64,000 nt of DNA. Source: Pseudomonadales bacterium (GTDB lineage Bacteria; Pseudomonadota; Gammaproteobacteria; Pseudomonadales; Azotimanducaceae). A program made the translations under genes and the position numbers. The stretch is from contig JANQPF010000027.1 in the NCBI GenBank assembly GCA_028285415.1, positions 62,001 to 126,000 on the forward strand, read 5' to 3'. The notes under the pieces are model-generated. The model had not been told where the DNA came from, ran no database searches, and saw only the letters and a program-made list of their open reading frames with translations. Each line of letters opens with the position of its first letter. The stretch's first letter is position 1. Below, piece after piece: positions 54,501 to 62,271 of the stretch.

Positions 54501-55034
54501 AGCAAGCTTGACCTGATCGCTTTCGAACGCTGCAAAACCGACATGAGGCGCAATTATTTTCGTTGCTCCCGACGCGTCTGCAACCTTCCAAACGTCGGCA
54601 TCCGCGAACGTGCGTTGTGCGACAAACGCTCGCATAAGCAGGTTTTGATCGGCCACCAGGTTTACGTCCTGACGAAGGGCCATGGCCTCCAGTCGATGGC
54701 TCATGACTTGACGGATTGCCGTCGGAAACCCTCTCGCGTGCAGTTGTGGCGGGAGCAGCAGGACCTCACCGCCGAAGTCTGCCAATGCGTTGCGGAACAC
54801 CTCGCGATCCTCTCGCAGCCACTTTGAGACGGGCGGAGTTTCGAATGAATCAAGTACAAACGTAGAGATGTCGGTGACATAGCCGTTTCGTTTGCCAATT
54901 TCAGTTCCGTCAAACAGGCTGACTGGTTGGCTGCGGCCATCTGACCAATGTGCTGCACTTAGCCCCGGAGAGAGACAAACGGAAATGACGATAATCAGTA
55001 GCAGCGAATAAGACGCGGACACACTCTGTCGCAT
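51591..55034 (-). CDS. giant secreted helical-repeat (TPR-like) protein of unknown function
   Basis: A 1147-residue protein with a signal peptide (ATG at 55034, SD AGGGAA, MRQSVSASYSLLLIIVI...). Residues ~35-240 look like an alpha/beta domain (DGTEIGKRNGYVTD, VNLVADQNLLMRAFVAQ). The rest is helical repeats (KVLAERVVQNAPDRFQGYEDLANVVRK, QYVVQGRYEDAIAAIDDRSP, GYSGDTDIAVGHL-type units) in the periplasm or outside. The gene is visibly AT-richer and less codon-biased than suf and the flagellar genes on either side, which suggests acquisition by transfer. I recognise no specific family. Confidence 0.85.
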   Translation of the reverse strand: MRQSVSASYSLLLIIVISVCLSPGLSAAHWSDGRSQPVSLFDGTEIGKRNGYVTDISTFVLDSFETPPVSKWLREDREVFRNALADFGGEVLLLPPQLHARGFPTAIRQVMSHRLEAMALRQDVNLVADQNLLMRAFVAQRTFADADVWKVADASGATKIIAPHVGFAAFESDQVKLAVAIVEFEKDPALGWQKSRTSEQLMLPFDWENPPDVVYTQALHQLSSWLGYQVSIPENTVSHSDRPWLPQLGADTAIMATGSAVERARYYQLLGAVTPHDSKRTREGFFAQSLQILTSFVVSEKSADSLRARAYMELGMAPYAHQLVSSSSSKTSQCYGHFLKSNLPQLEKCIEEETNSINQLLLSIELHRLAGLFDRDTRDYAAKSLGYLAGHESWIPFVSSYFRSADRWDLPDSTWIKEILDEQFPVDGLTMQNIEASAVLGNKQGSWWIDTAPFKHYRVYLQRNSKAVITNQLESRGRLDLLDLLMAHATETLLRKARRFALLQGLPEHTLEYADNLDAEISGHPAAAYVRALGHSSAVSMSNNVRTNFHTENALEYFKRVLFWEQENTSLASDARRYNLNADASDQINWDADFPLSTRDTPHSDELTLARFSLDFSYFEYVVTGRLARKESLGDLKNWFIGHPDRDAIFLNSMQKQGELQTAKVLAERVVQNAPDRFQGYEDLANVVRKTADLDAVSEIFLRYPPFQKIQSDNQIEHSNQAGAIGVDLMWSGRPDLAQKFFEISTAYRSGSAYNLIAEMRLHQMKGNLLGMISTAQNHAQRYGGAPALRDYLGLLVLIDRADDVLHVFDNIVADQSDIRAWVPAFAAQRSLGWDQQRVVGWLKREHLEAVNKPWRAKAIFYVRSLTVDRGVEDVDIEFLREQSPLQRLPAVAVDKAQAGIDKPLANPSSTDDSFVGGTPMKTFKSDAEVYAQAHQYVVQGRYEDAIAAIDDRSPIQPAPSPFLINLYAFAAHKTNQLSKLEDSLNAMSQFADRLEYKLGLALLYGFSGDTDIAVGHLQRAMSGGESTRSRYDLPYLTAQAMDMLWEETGEDVYRGMALDWAKDMQIVEYYHGWPYALAAKFCLDPDAQLQYATQALYLDPRSLWLQSVPEPILMKAKQRLGDHGPFFEAVESQKQALESQGSENPA

Positions 55035-55118
55035 GTGACTTCCCTTGTCGTTAGCGGCATTGTACAAACCGCCTTCCGTGAAGGTGTGTTGCGTTTATCA
55101 TTCTGTAATTATTGCCGG

Positions 55119-55134
55119 TGGATCGATCGATCCA
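55119..55134. repeat. 16-bp perfect palindrome with three overlapping GATC sites
   Basis: TGGATCGATCGATCCA is fully self-complementary and lies ~85-100 bp upstream of the start of the giant repeat-protein gene. It could be a regulator operator, and the GATC sites could be subject to adenine methylation. The remainder of the gap (55035-55216) shows no gene; the ribosome site of the leftward gene lies at its left end. Confidence 0.6.
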
Positions 55135-55216
55135 TCACCATGTCGAAGCGTGTGTTAACAGCGGTTAAGCGCTATTTGTTGTTGAGCACCTTGAAAGGGG
55201 CCAACTACAACATTGG

Positions 55217-55549
55217 TTATGGATTTCCTAACAGCCGCATTTCGTCCCGCGACAATCCCAACGGCACGGCAATCTCGGTGACGCTCTCACCCTTTTCCAG
55301 TCTGTTGCGAGCTTCACGCAGCACCCAACGCCGGCTCGCAACATTGGCGATTTCCTGAGAACCGCCGTCGTGAGTGAGCCGATCGACACAGCGCGCCACG
55401 TTGATGGAGGTATCCACGAACACCTCGAGCTGCTGCTGCAGCTCGGTAATGCGGCGGTGCTGTCGTGAGCTCTGCGCCAGCAGCAGCGCGTAGCCCAGCA
55501 CGGTGACTCCGCCGACAAGTGCTGCCAGCGTAATTTCATATGCGCTCAT
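55217..55549 (-). CDS. DUF2802 protein
   Basis: A 110-residue protein with an N-terminal membrane helix (~5-25, ITLAALVGGVTVLGYALLLAQ), a coiled-coil (~28-55), and a C-terminal helix-turn-helix-like element (ARNRLEKGESVTEIAVPLGLSRDEMRLL), the typical DUF2802 layout. In pseudomonads DUF2802 genes lie at the end of the flagellar/chemotaxis cluster after cheW. Here cheW is missing. It overlaps the preceding small gene by 14 bp. Function unknown. Confidence 0.8.
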   Translation of the reverse strand: MSAYEITLAALVGGVTVLGYALLLAQSSRQHRRITELQQQLEVFVDTSINVARCVDRLTHDGGSQEIANVASRRWVLREARNRLEKGESVTEIAVPLGLSRDEMRLLGNP

Positions 55550-55757
55550 CGATTCTGCCTTCCTGCTTCTGGTTTTCTTCCTGAGATTGCCTGTCGGTTG
55601 AACCTGAACCCTTGCGCTGGCCGTTAGATTCCTCGTCAGCTGCTGCGGGTGGCTTGTGAACCGGCGAGACCCCGTCGACGGTAAACTTGGTATTCGCTTT
55701 CCTTCGCGCCGGCACGTAGCTGGTTCCAGTCCTGGTAGTCACCTTGTCGATGCTCAT
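55536..55757 (-). CDS. small hydrophilic protein of the flagellar locus
   Basis: A 73-residue polar protein with no Cys, rich in Gln, Lys, Ser and Glu, probably disordered. The ATG at 55757 (MSIDKVTTRTGTSYVP) has AGGTGG upstream. The short N-terminal motif recalls small flagellar-locus proteins, but I cannot assign a family. Its stop lies inside the DUF2802 start region. Confidence 0.6.
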   Translation of the reverse strand: MSIDKVTTRTGTSYVPARRKANTKFTVDGVSPVHKPPAAADEESNGQRKGSGSTDRQSQEENQKQEGRIDERI

Positions 55758-55824
55758 AGCCCACCTCACTCGAAGTTTCGCTACATCAATACTTCTACTA
55801 CCGCGTATCTGGAGAATAGTTCAA

Positions 55825-55842
55825 TCTGGCGTTTTCGCCAGA
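55825..55842 (-). terminator. perfect 7-bp hairpin after motD
   Basis: On the minus strand TCTGGCG-AAAA-CGCCAGA follows the motD stop by about 10 bases and is followed by TTGAACTATT rather than a clean T-run. A partial terminator or mRNA-stabilising hairpin separating fliA-motC-motD from the two small genes downstream is likely. Confidence 0.5.
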
Positions 55843-55852
55843 AATCTGACGC

Positions 55853-56743
55853 TTATTGGTCTTCGAGACTTTCCAGGGGGTTGTTGCTGAAGAGCAGTCC
55901 GCCGTCCTGCTTGCGGACCTGGACCACCTCGGGATCGAGTTCCTGCCGCTGCTGCCCCCGCACCACGGCGAACGCGCCGGCGCCCGGGTCTGCGTTCAGG
56001 TTACGGCTGGCGTCCTGGCGTCGCGCGACAACGACGACGACGCGCCGGTTCGTTGCCCTGCCCTCGGGCGTTGCGTTTGTGGCAAGCGGATGATTTTCGC
56101 CGTAGCCAACGGCGGCGATGCGCTCAGCGCGAACCCCACCCTCGACGTAGAAGCGCGCAACTGACGAAGCCCGTGCTGACGAGAGCTCCCAGTTCGACGG
56201 ATAGGCGCGCGACAGTGAGGGTACGTTGTCGGTGTACCCTTCGATGGTGATCGGATTGCGGGTTCTGTTGAGAAGCTCGAGCGTACCCTCCAGGAGCGCC
56301 CGTCCGGTCGCCGACAGCTGTGTCTGGCCTGGGGCAAACAGCACGCTGGCGTCCAGGTTCAGCTCCAGCCAATCGTTGTTAGCTTCGATGGCAATTCCCT
56401 CAGCCTCAGCGAAGCCGCCCAGCAGCGACTGCGCCGCGTCGACGGGATCTTCAATGTACGTATCCCCCTCCTCTTGATCCGCATACGCCGTGCTGTTCGG
56501 CAGATCGACGACGTGCGGAGACGCGCTCAGCGTCGGTTCGCCCACCTGTATGGGGTCCGGGCTTGCCACGTCAACATTAAATGCCGCGGACAGGGTTGCG
56601 CTCAGGACGCGGTACTTCTCGTTGTTCACGGAGGAGATGGCATACATGACGACAAAAAAGCCGAACAGGAGCGTGATGAAATCGGCGTACGAAACCATCC
56701 AGCGGTCTTCGTTGTCGTCATCCTCGACGAGACGGCGTCGCAT
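55853..56743 (-). CDS. motD: flagellar stator protein MotD (MotB family)
   Basis: A 296-residue protein with one membrane helix containing the proton-binding Asp in WMVSYADFITLLFGFFVVMYA, a linker/plug region, and an OmpA-like peptidoglycan-binding domain (~130-245: ILAPGQ-like VLFAPGQTQLSATGRALLEG, IEGYTDNVPSLSRAYPSNWELSSARA, IAAVGYGENHPL). A ~50-residue disordered tail follows. It forms a stator with MotC. It is 2 bp after motC. Confidence 0.93.
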   Translation of the reverse strand: MRRRLVEDDDNEDRWMVSYADFITLLFGFFVVMYAISSVNNEKYRVLSATLSAAFNVDVASPDPIQVGEPTLSASPHVVDLPNSTAYADQEEGDTYIEDPVDAAQSLLGGFAEAEGIAIEANNDWLELNLDASVLFAPGQTQLSATGRALLEGTLELLNRTRNPITIEGYTDNVPSLSRAYPSNWELSSARASSVARFYVEGGVRAERIAAVGYGENHPLATNATPEGRATNRRVVVVVARRQDASRNLNADPGAGAFAVVRGQQRQELDPEVVQVRKQDGGLLFSNNPLESLEDQ

Positions 56744-56745
56744 GT

Positions 56746-57492
56746 TCAGTCCTCCTGACTGATGCCGCGCAGACGCACTTCGATACTGCGGGGGTGCTCC
56801 CCTTCGGCGATGGCAACCAGACCTTCGATGAAGAGATCATCGGCGTTGGATGCTCTGAGCACGAGGCTCCTGAGCCTGTCAGCCACCGGCAGGAACAGCA
56901 GGTTGGCAAAACCCACGCCGTAGATCGTGGCGACGAATGCGGTAGCGATCCCCTGGCCCAGCTCGTCCGGATCCGCCAGATTGCCCATCACCTGTATGAG
57001 ACCAATGACAGCGCCGAGAATGCCGATGGTCGGTGCATAACCGCCCATGCTCTTGAACACCTGTGCGGCGGCAAGATCGTAGTCGACGCGCGTACCGCTG
57101 TCGGTTTCCAGGAGTCTTCGGATCGTTACCGGCTCCACGCCATCCACGACAAGCTCGAGCCCCTTCTTGCGAAACGGGTCGTGTAACCCGTCTGCGATGT
57201 TCTCGAGCCCCAGAAGACCCTCGCGGCGTGCCATGCGGCTCCACTGCAGCATGCGCTCGATGTCTTCACCGGCGTTGTGAGTAGGTGGTAAGAACACCCA
57301 CTGGCTCAATCGTCCAGCGTGCACGAGGCGCTTGAACGGCGTCTGCAGGACCACCGCACCCAGCGTGCCGCCCAGCACGATGATCAATGCGGGCAGGTCG
57401 AGCAGTGCCTGCAGCTGCCCGCCTTCGAGGGCGTTGCCAACGACAATGGCCGCAAACGCGACGATAACGCCCAACAGGGCAAATATGTCCAT
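56746..57492 (-). CDS. motC: flagellar stator channel protein MotC (MotA family)
   Basis: A 248-residue channel subunit with four hydrophobic helices. Characteristic stretches are DIFALLGVIVAFAAIVVGNALEGG, the cytoplasmic loop with charged residues (~75-150), GYAPTIGILGAVIGLIQVMGNL and GIATAFVATIYGVGFANLLFLP. With MotD it forms the ion-driven stator. Its ATG overlaps the fliA stop, indicating coupling, where many relatives have cheYZAB between the two. Confidence 0.93.
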   Translation of the reverse strand: MDIFALLGVIVAFAAIVVGNALEGGQLQALLDLPALIIVLGGTLGAVVLQTPFKRLVHAGRLSQWVFLPPTHNAGEDIERMLQWSRMARREGLLGLENIADGLHDPFRKKGLELVVDGVEPVTIRRLLETDSGTRVDYDLAAAQVFKSMGGYAPTIGILGAVIGLIQVMGNLADPDELGQGIATAFVATIYGVGFANLLFLPVADRLRSLVLRASNADDLFIEGLVAIAEGEHPRSIEVRLRGISQED

Positions 57493-58214
57493 CAGGGTTC
57501 CATCCAGCCGTCCACTTTGCCACGGACTCTGACCGTCGCCTGACTGAGAATCTGGCTGATGCGGGACTCGCTGACGCCAAGCACGGCGCCAATCTCTTTG
57601 AGGTTGAGCTCCTCATCGTAGTACAGCGCCATGACAAGACGTTCGCGCTCCGGCAACTGGCTGATGGCATCCGCAAGGCTCGTCAGCAACGCGTCCTTCT
57701 CGGTGCCGTGGTCACCGGCCTCGATGTGCGGCAGGATGCTCGGATCGTCCCCGTCGTTGACTTCTTCATAGCTGACGAGCCGGCAATTGGCCGCGTCCCG
57801 CAAGATGTCGTAATAGTCTTCCAGACTGATGTCCATTGCCTTGGCGATATCGCGATCGGACGCCACCCTGCCGGTGTCGTTTTCAATCGCCCGCATGGCT
57901 TCCGTCACCCGACGGGAGTTTCTATGCACGGAGCGCGGCGCCCAATCGCCGCGACGCATCTCGTCGAGCATCGCACCGCGTATGCGTATGCCAGCATACG
58001 TTTCGAAACTGGCACCCTTCGCAGGGTCGTACTTGGACAGTGATTCCAGGAGGCCCAGCATGCCGGCCTGCATGAGATCGTCGATCTGCACGCTGTCGGG
58101 CAGGCGCGCCAGAAGGTGATGCGCGATGCGCTTGACGAGATAGCCGTACTTCTCGACCGTCTCGTTGCGCCCCGCCGCGTCGTTATATGCTGCTACTCCA
58201 GAACTCGCCATCAT
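57492..58214 (-). CDS. fliA: flagellar sigma factor FliA (sigma-28)
   Basis: A 240-residue sigma factor. Region 2 includes DDLMQAGMLGLLESLSKYDPAKGASFETYAGIRIRG and EMRRGDWAPRSVHRN; region 3 has AKAMDISLEDYYDIL; region 4 has LPERERLVMALYYDEELNLKEIGAVLGVSESRISQI. It directs transcription of late flagellar genes and is normally held by FlgM until hook completion. It lies 8 bp after flhG. Confidence 0.97.
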   Translation of the reverse strand: MMASSGVAAYNDAAGRNETVEKYGYLVKRIAHHLLARLPDSVQIDDLMQAGMLGLLESLSKYDPAKGASFETYAGIRIRGAMLDEMRRGDWAPRSVHRNSRRVTEAMRAIENDTGRVASDRDIAKAMDISLEDYYDILRDAANCRLVSYEEVNDGDDPSILPHIEAGDHGTEKDALLTSLADAISQLPERERLVMALYYDEELNLKEIGAVLGVSESRISQILSQATVRVRGKVDGWMEP

Positions 58215-58222
58215 CGTTTCGC

Positions 58223-59053
58223 TCAGTGCAGCGCGTGATCGGAAACCAACCTCTCGACGAAGAATTCAAGGTGCCCCGTTGGCGTTGTCGGGATTGGCCA
58301 GCTATCTACTTCCTGGGCAAGCTTGCGGAAAGCCTGGGCGGATTTGCTGGCCGGATACAGGTCGAGCACCGCGCGCTGCTTTTGCACCGCACGGCGGAGT
58401 TGATCGTCGTGAGGGATCGATCCCGCATGCAGGAGCGCAACATCCAGGAAACGCTCCGTCACGTTTTGCAGTTTGTTGAAAACTGCTATGCCGTCTTCTT
58501 CATCGCGCACCATGTTCGATACTACGCGCAGTTTGTGCAGGTCGTATTGTTGATTGAGAATTTTGATGAGCGCATACGCATCGGTAATCGATGTCGGCTC
58601 GTTGCAGACGACAACCACCACTTCCTGCGCTGCGCAAAGAAAGCTGACCACTTCGTCCGAGATGCCGGCGGCGGTGTCGATGATGAGAACGTCCATGTTG
58701 TGGGCAATCTCGCTGAACGCGTTGATGAGACCGGCATGCTCGCGCGGTCCGAGCTTCACCATCTCCTGCAGACCCGAAGCCGCTGGTACAACTTTGAGAT
58801 CCATCGGTCCGTTGACCAGGACTTCCCTCATGGAGCAGTTGGCGTCGAGCACGTCTTTCAGCGTATGGCGCGGCTTCAAACCCAACAGCACGTCTACATT
58901 GGCAAGCCCGAGGTCGGCATCCAGAAGCGTCACGCGGCGCTCCATCTGCGTCAGGGCAAGACCCAGATTGACGCTGACGTTGGTTTTACCCACGCCACCT
59001 TTACCGCCGGTAATGGCGACAACCTGGATTGGCTTTGTAGAGACTTGCTCCAT
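58223..59053 (-). CDS. flhG: flagellar number regulator FlhG (FleN), MinD-like ATPase
   Basis: A 276-residue MinD/ParA ATPase that limits flagellar number and works against FlhF. The deviant Walker A is GGKGGVGKTNVSVNLGLAL; DADLGLANVDVLLGL, DTAAGISDEVVSFLCAA and NEPTSITDAYALIK are typical. A C-terminal amphipathic helix (~240-270) could be the membrane-targeting sequence. It starts at the ATG at 59053, 97 bp after flhF. Confidence 0.95.
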   Translation of the reverse strand: MEQVSTKPIQVVAITGGKGGVGKTNVSVNLGLALTQMERRVTLLDADLGLANVDVLLGLKPRHTLKDVLDANCSMREVLVNGPMDLKVVPAASGLQEMVKLGPREHAGLINAFSEIAHNMDVLIIDTAAGISDEVVSFLCAAQEVVVVVCNEPTSITDAYALIKILNQQYDLHKLRVVSNMVRDEEDGIAVFNKLQNVTERFLDVALLHAGSIPHDDQLRRAVQKQRAVLDLYPASKSAQAFRKLAQEVDSWPIPTTPTGHLEFFVERLVSDHALH

Positions 59054-59150
59054 GTCTTACTTCTCCTGTGTGTCTCGCGGAAGCCTCCGGCTCCCGGAGC
59101 GATGAGCGAGCCAGACGGCCCACTCCCCTTTACAAACATAGTTCTGATTT

Positions 59151-60176
59151 CTAAACGGTCAATTCGATGTCGACCGTCATATCCATCCCGAACATGACCT
59201 TTGCTGCGCTTTCGGGAGTGGCCATCTCCAAACCGTGCGGCAGCTGAGGACTTGTACCAAAAAAGTAAAGCGGTAAACGCCACTGATACAACAGTTTTCC
59301 TAAGTCGTCTCCACCAATCAGCTGGTCTGCTTGAGAAAGCATGACGCCCGCCGGGCGAAGGTCTTGAACTATGCGGTGTTGCGCCAATAAATTGGCACTC
59401 GCGTGGATGGCGTTGCAGACCCAGAAGTCCTGTACGCCGGCAACGGCTTGGGCAGGGAAACGCTGGTTCAGGGCGGGGGTGTCTATCAATACCAGCGATT
59501 TGCCGAGGAGCTGCGATAGTTCCTTTTCGAGCCCTTGTGTTCTGCATTCACGCATCTGTACGTTCATCGCCTGACAGGCCAGATGCAAAGACTCCGTGCC
59601 GGCGAGCCGTTCGTTGTCCGTCGAGATCACAGCAACGTCAGCCGGGCTGTTGCCGCGTACCCATTCGGCGAGAATCTTGATGATGCTTGCCGTTTTTCCT
59701 GCGCCGGACACGCCAATGAAGCGATAGCGTCCACGCAGCTGCGAGGCGGGTTTTCTCGCATAGTTGAGGCGCCCTAGCAGCGTGCGGCGAAAATCTTCCA
59801 CGTCCGCGCAGCGCCCGATTTCCGTCTGTATGTCTTCTCCGTAGCCGAGCGCGCTGAGTTCCGCGATCAGCGGTTCCCTGCCGGGTTGTACCGCAGTGCT
59901 TTCGTGAACGACCAGATTGGGGGTGGGTTCAGCCTCCTGCCTCAGCGCCGTTCGATCCAAGTCGGCTCGTGTTTCGCGCTCTGGTGAGATTGCGGCTGCA
60001 GCGCCCAGCGGTGGCGTCGGCAGCTCGAGACACGCATGCACGGCAACACGACGGCCAACCCGTTCCTGTCCCAGAATCATTGCATCAGGACCAAACTCGG
60101 CCCGTACGAGCGCAAGTGCCTCGCGAAGGGTGTCTGCGGTAAATGTCTGCGCTGCGCGGCTTTCTTCGACGTTCAT
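59151..60176 (-). CDS. flhF: flagellar placement GTPase FlhF (short, divergent)
   Basis: A 341-residue SRP-type GTPase that places the flagellum at the cell pole. The N-terminal B region (~1-60: TLREALALVRAEFGPDAMILGQERVG) is recognisable. The P-loop is GVSGAGKTASI. Beyond it the family motif DTAG is replaced by DTPALNQR, and the G4 motif is hard to identify (LSQADQLIGGDDLGKLL). The protein is shorter than the ~430 of Pseudomonas FlhF. GTP hydrolysis may be weak. The ATG at 60176 (MNVEESRAAQTF) is used; the frame to 60269 runs into flhA. Confidence 0.88.
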   Translation of the reverse strand: MNVEESRAAQTFTADTLREALALVRAEFGPDAMILGQERVGRRVAVHACLELPTPPLGAAAAISPERETRADLDRTALRQEAEPTPNLVVHESTAVQPGREPLIAELSALGYGEDIQTEIGRCADVEDFRRTLLGRLNYARKPASQLRGRYRFIGVSGAGKTASIIKILAEWVRGNSPADVAVISTDNERLAGTESLHLACQAMNVQMRECRTQGLEKELSQLLGKSLVLIDTPALNQRFPAQAVAGVQDFWVCNAIHASANLLAQHRIVQDLRPAGVMLSQADQLIGGDDLGKLLYQWRLPLYFFGTSPQLPHGLEMATPESAAKVMFGMDMTVDIELTV

Positions 60177-60201
60177 AGGCTTTCTCTCCTGGCCGGCCGG
60201 C

Positions 60202-62271
60202 TCAGCCGGTCCTACCGATGGTCGAAACCACCGTGATCTGTTTGTTGTCGGGAATTTCTTCGTATGCAAGGACGTGCACCATCGCTTGTGCCTGCAGAAT
60301 TTTCACGAAGCGGGCGAGCAGGCTGCGGATGGCGGCTGAGACCAGCAGCACCGCCGGTTTGCCCGCCAGCTCACGCTGCTCGGCGGCACTGGCGACCGAC
60401 TGCTGCAAACGTTCCGCCATGACAGGTTCGATGACGGGAACTTCGCCGCCGCCCTGCTGTTTTGCCTGCATCAAGAGCTGTTCGAGCTCGGGATCGAGGG
60501 TAATCACTTCCAGAGACTGGTCGTTGCCGTAAATGTTCTGCACGATCATGCGCGAAAGATTCGTGCGGACCAGATTGGTTTGATCGTCCAGCGTCAAAGC
60601 CCCTGCGGTCCCATCGGCGAGACATTCGGCGATCGTGCGGACGTCTTTGATCGGAATCTTCTCTCGCAGCAGGTTCTGCAGAATCTTCAGGAGCCCGGAG
60701 AGGCTGATTGCGTTCGGTACCAGCTGCTCAGCGAGCTTCGGCGACGATTCTGCCAGGAGGTCAACCAGATGCTGAACCTCGTCGTGTCCAAGCAGGTCAG
60801 CCGCATTGTCGAGCATGATCTGATTGACGTGCGTGGCAACGACGGTACTCGCGTCAACCACCGTGTAGCCGAGTGTTTGAGCGTTGTCTTTGTCCTGCTC
60901 GTCGATCCAGAATGCGGGCAGGCCGAACGCCGGATCCTGTGTTGCCAGACCGTTCAGAGGTCCGAACACCTCGCCCGGGTCAATGGCGAGGAACTTGTCG
61001 GGATACACCTCCGCCTCACCGACGCTCACCCCCATGAGGCTGAAGCGGTAGGTATTGGGCATGAGATCCAGGTTGTCCCGTATGTGAATTGTCGGCACCA
61101 GAAATCCCAGCTCCTGAGAGAGCTTCTTGCGCACGCCGCGAATGCGGTTGAGGAGCTCACCGCTCTGACTTTTGTCGACCAGCGGAATCAGCTTGTACCC
61201 TACTTCCAGACCCAGCGGGTCTACGGGCATGACATCGTCCCAGCTGACGTCGATTCGTTCCTGAGTCGGTGGCTCCGGTTCGGCTCCGGCAGTCTCCTCG
61301 ATCACTTTCGGCTGAATAGACTTCTGATGGATCAGCCAGGCGCCGATGCCGGCGGCAACGGCCAGGGTCAAAAACACCCCATGTGGCATGCCGGGCACCA
61401 GGCCCAGGGTGAGCAGGATACCGGCTGCTATGCCCAACGCCTTGGGGTCCGTGAACATCTGCTGGATGACTTGCTGGCCCATGTCCTGCTGGCTGTTGAC
61501 CCGCGTGACGATCATGGCCGCCGCGGTGGACAGGAGCAGTGAGGGAATTTGCGCGACCAGACCGTCACCTATGGTGAGGAGCGTGTAGTTTTCGAGGGCG
61601 GTAGCAAACGGCAGCCCGTGCTGGGACATGCCAATCACGAGACCACCCACGATGTTGATGATCAAGATGAGAATGCCCGCCACGGCATCGCCGCGCACGA
61701 ACTTGCTGGCACCATCCATGGCGCCGTAGAAATCCGCTTCGCTGGCGACTTCCTCGCGGCGAAGTCTGGCCTGATCCTGATCGATGATTCCTGCGTTGAG
61801 ATCGGCATCGATCGCCATCTGCTTGCCGGGCATTGCGTCCAGGGTGAATCGAGCGCTGACCTCGGATATCCGCCCGGCGCCCTTGGTCACAACGACAAAA
61901 TTGATGATGACGAGGATGATGAAGACGACCAAGCCGACAACATAGTTGCCGCCAACGAGCACGGCACCGAAGGCTTCGATGACCTGCCCCGCCGCGGCGC
62001 CGCCCTGATGACCATCCAGCAGCACAACCCGGGTCGACGCGACGTTCAACGCCAGGCGTAGCAGCGTCGCGACGAGCAGGATGGTGGGGAACGCCGCGAA
62101 ATCGAGGGGGCGCAGCACATAAACGCTGACAAGCAGAACCACTAACGCCAGCGTGATGTTGAACGTAAACGAGACGTCGAGCAGCGTCGGCGGTACGCGG
62201 ATTGTCATCAGCGCAAGCAGGAGCAGCAGCAGCGCCGGGATGGCGAGAGTACCCAGCTTGAATCCCCGCAT
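60202..62271 (-). CDS. flhA: flagellar export gate protein FlhA
   Basis: A 689-residue subunit of the nonameric export ring. About eight membrane helices fill the first 320 residues, with the FHIPEP signature RISEVSARFTLDAMPGKQMAIDADL between helices. The C-terminal cytoplasmic domain (~345-689) binds export chaperones (PTIHIRDNLDLMPNTYRFSLMG, LADGTAGALTLDDQTNLV). Its ATG overlaps the flhB stop (TGATG), and flhF follows 25 bp later. Confidence 0.97.
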   Translation of the reverse strand: MRGFKLGTLAIPALLLLLLALMTIRVPPTLLDVSFTFNITLALVVLLVSVYVLRPLDFAAFPTILLVATLLRLALNVASTRVVLLDGHQGGAAAGQVIEAFGAVLVGGNYVVGLVVFIILVIINFVVVTKGAGRISEVSARFTLDAMPGKQMAIDADLNAGIIDQDQARLRREEVASEADFYGAMDGASKFVRGDAVAGILILIINIVGGLVIGMSQHGLPFATALENYTLLTIGDGLVAQIPSLLLSTAAAMIVTRVNSQQDMGQQVIQQMFTDPKALGIAAGILLTLGLVPGMPHGVFLTLAVAAGIGAWLIHQKSIQPKVIEETAGAEPEPPTQERIDVSWDDVMPVDPLGLEVGYKLIPLVDKSQSGELLNRIRGVRKKLSQELGFLVPTIHIRDNLDLMPNTYRFSLMGVSVGEAEVYPDKFLAIDPGEVFGPLNGLATQDPAFGLPAFWIDEQDKDNAQTLGYTVVDASTVVATHVNQIMLDNAADLLGHDEVQHLVDLLAESSPKLAEQLVPNAISLSGLLKILQNLLREKIPIKDVRTIAECLADGTAGALTLDDQTNLVRTNLSRMIVQNIYGNDQSLEVITLDPELEQLLMQAKQQGGGEVPVIEPVMAERLQQSVASAAEQRELAGKPAVLLVSAAIRSLLARFVKILQAQAMVHVLAYEEIPDNKQITVVSTIGRTG

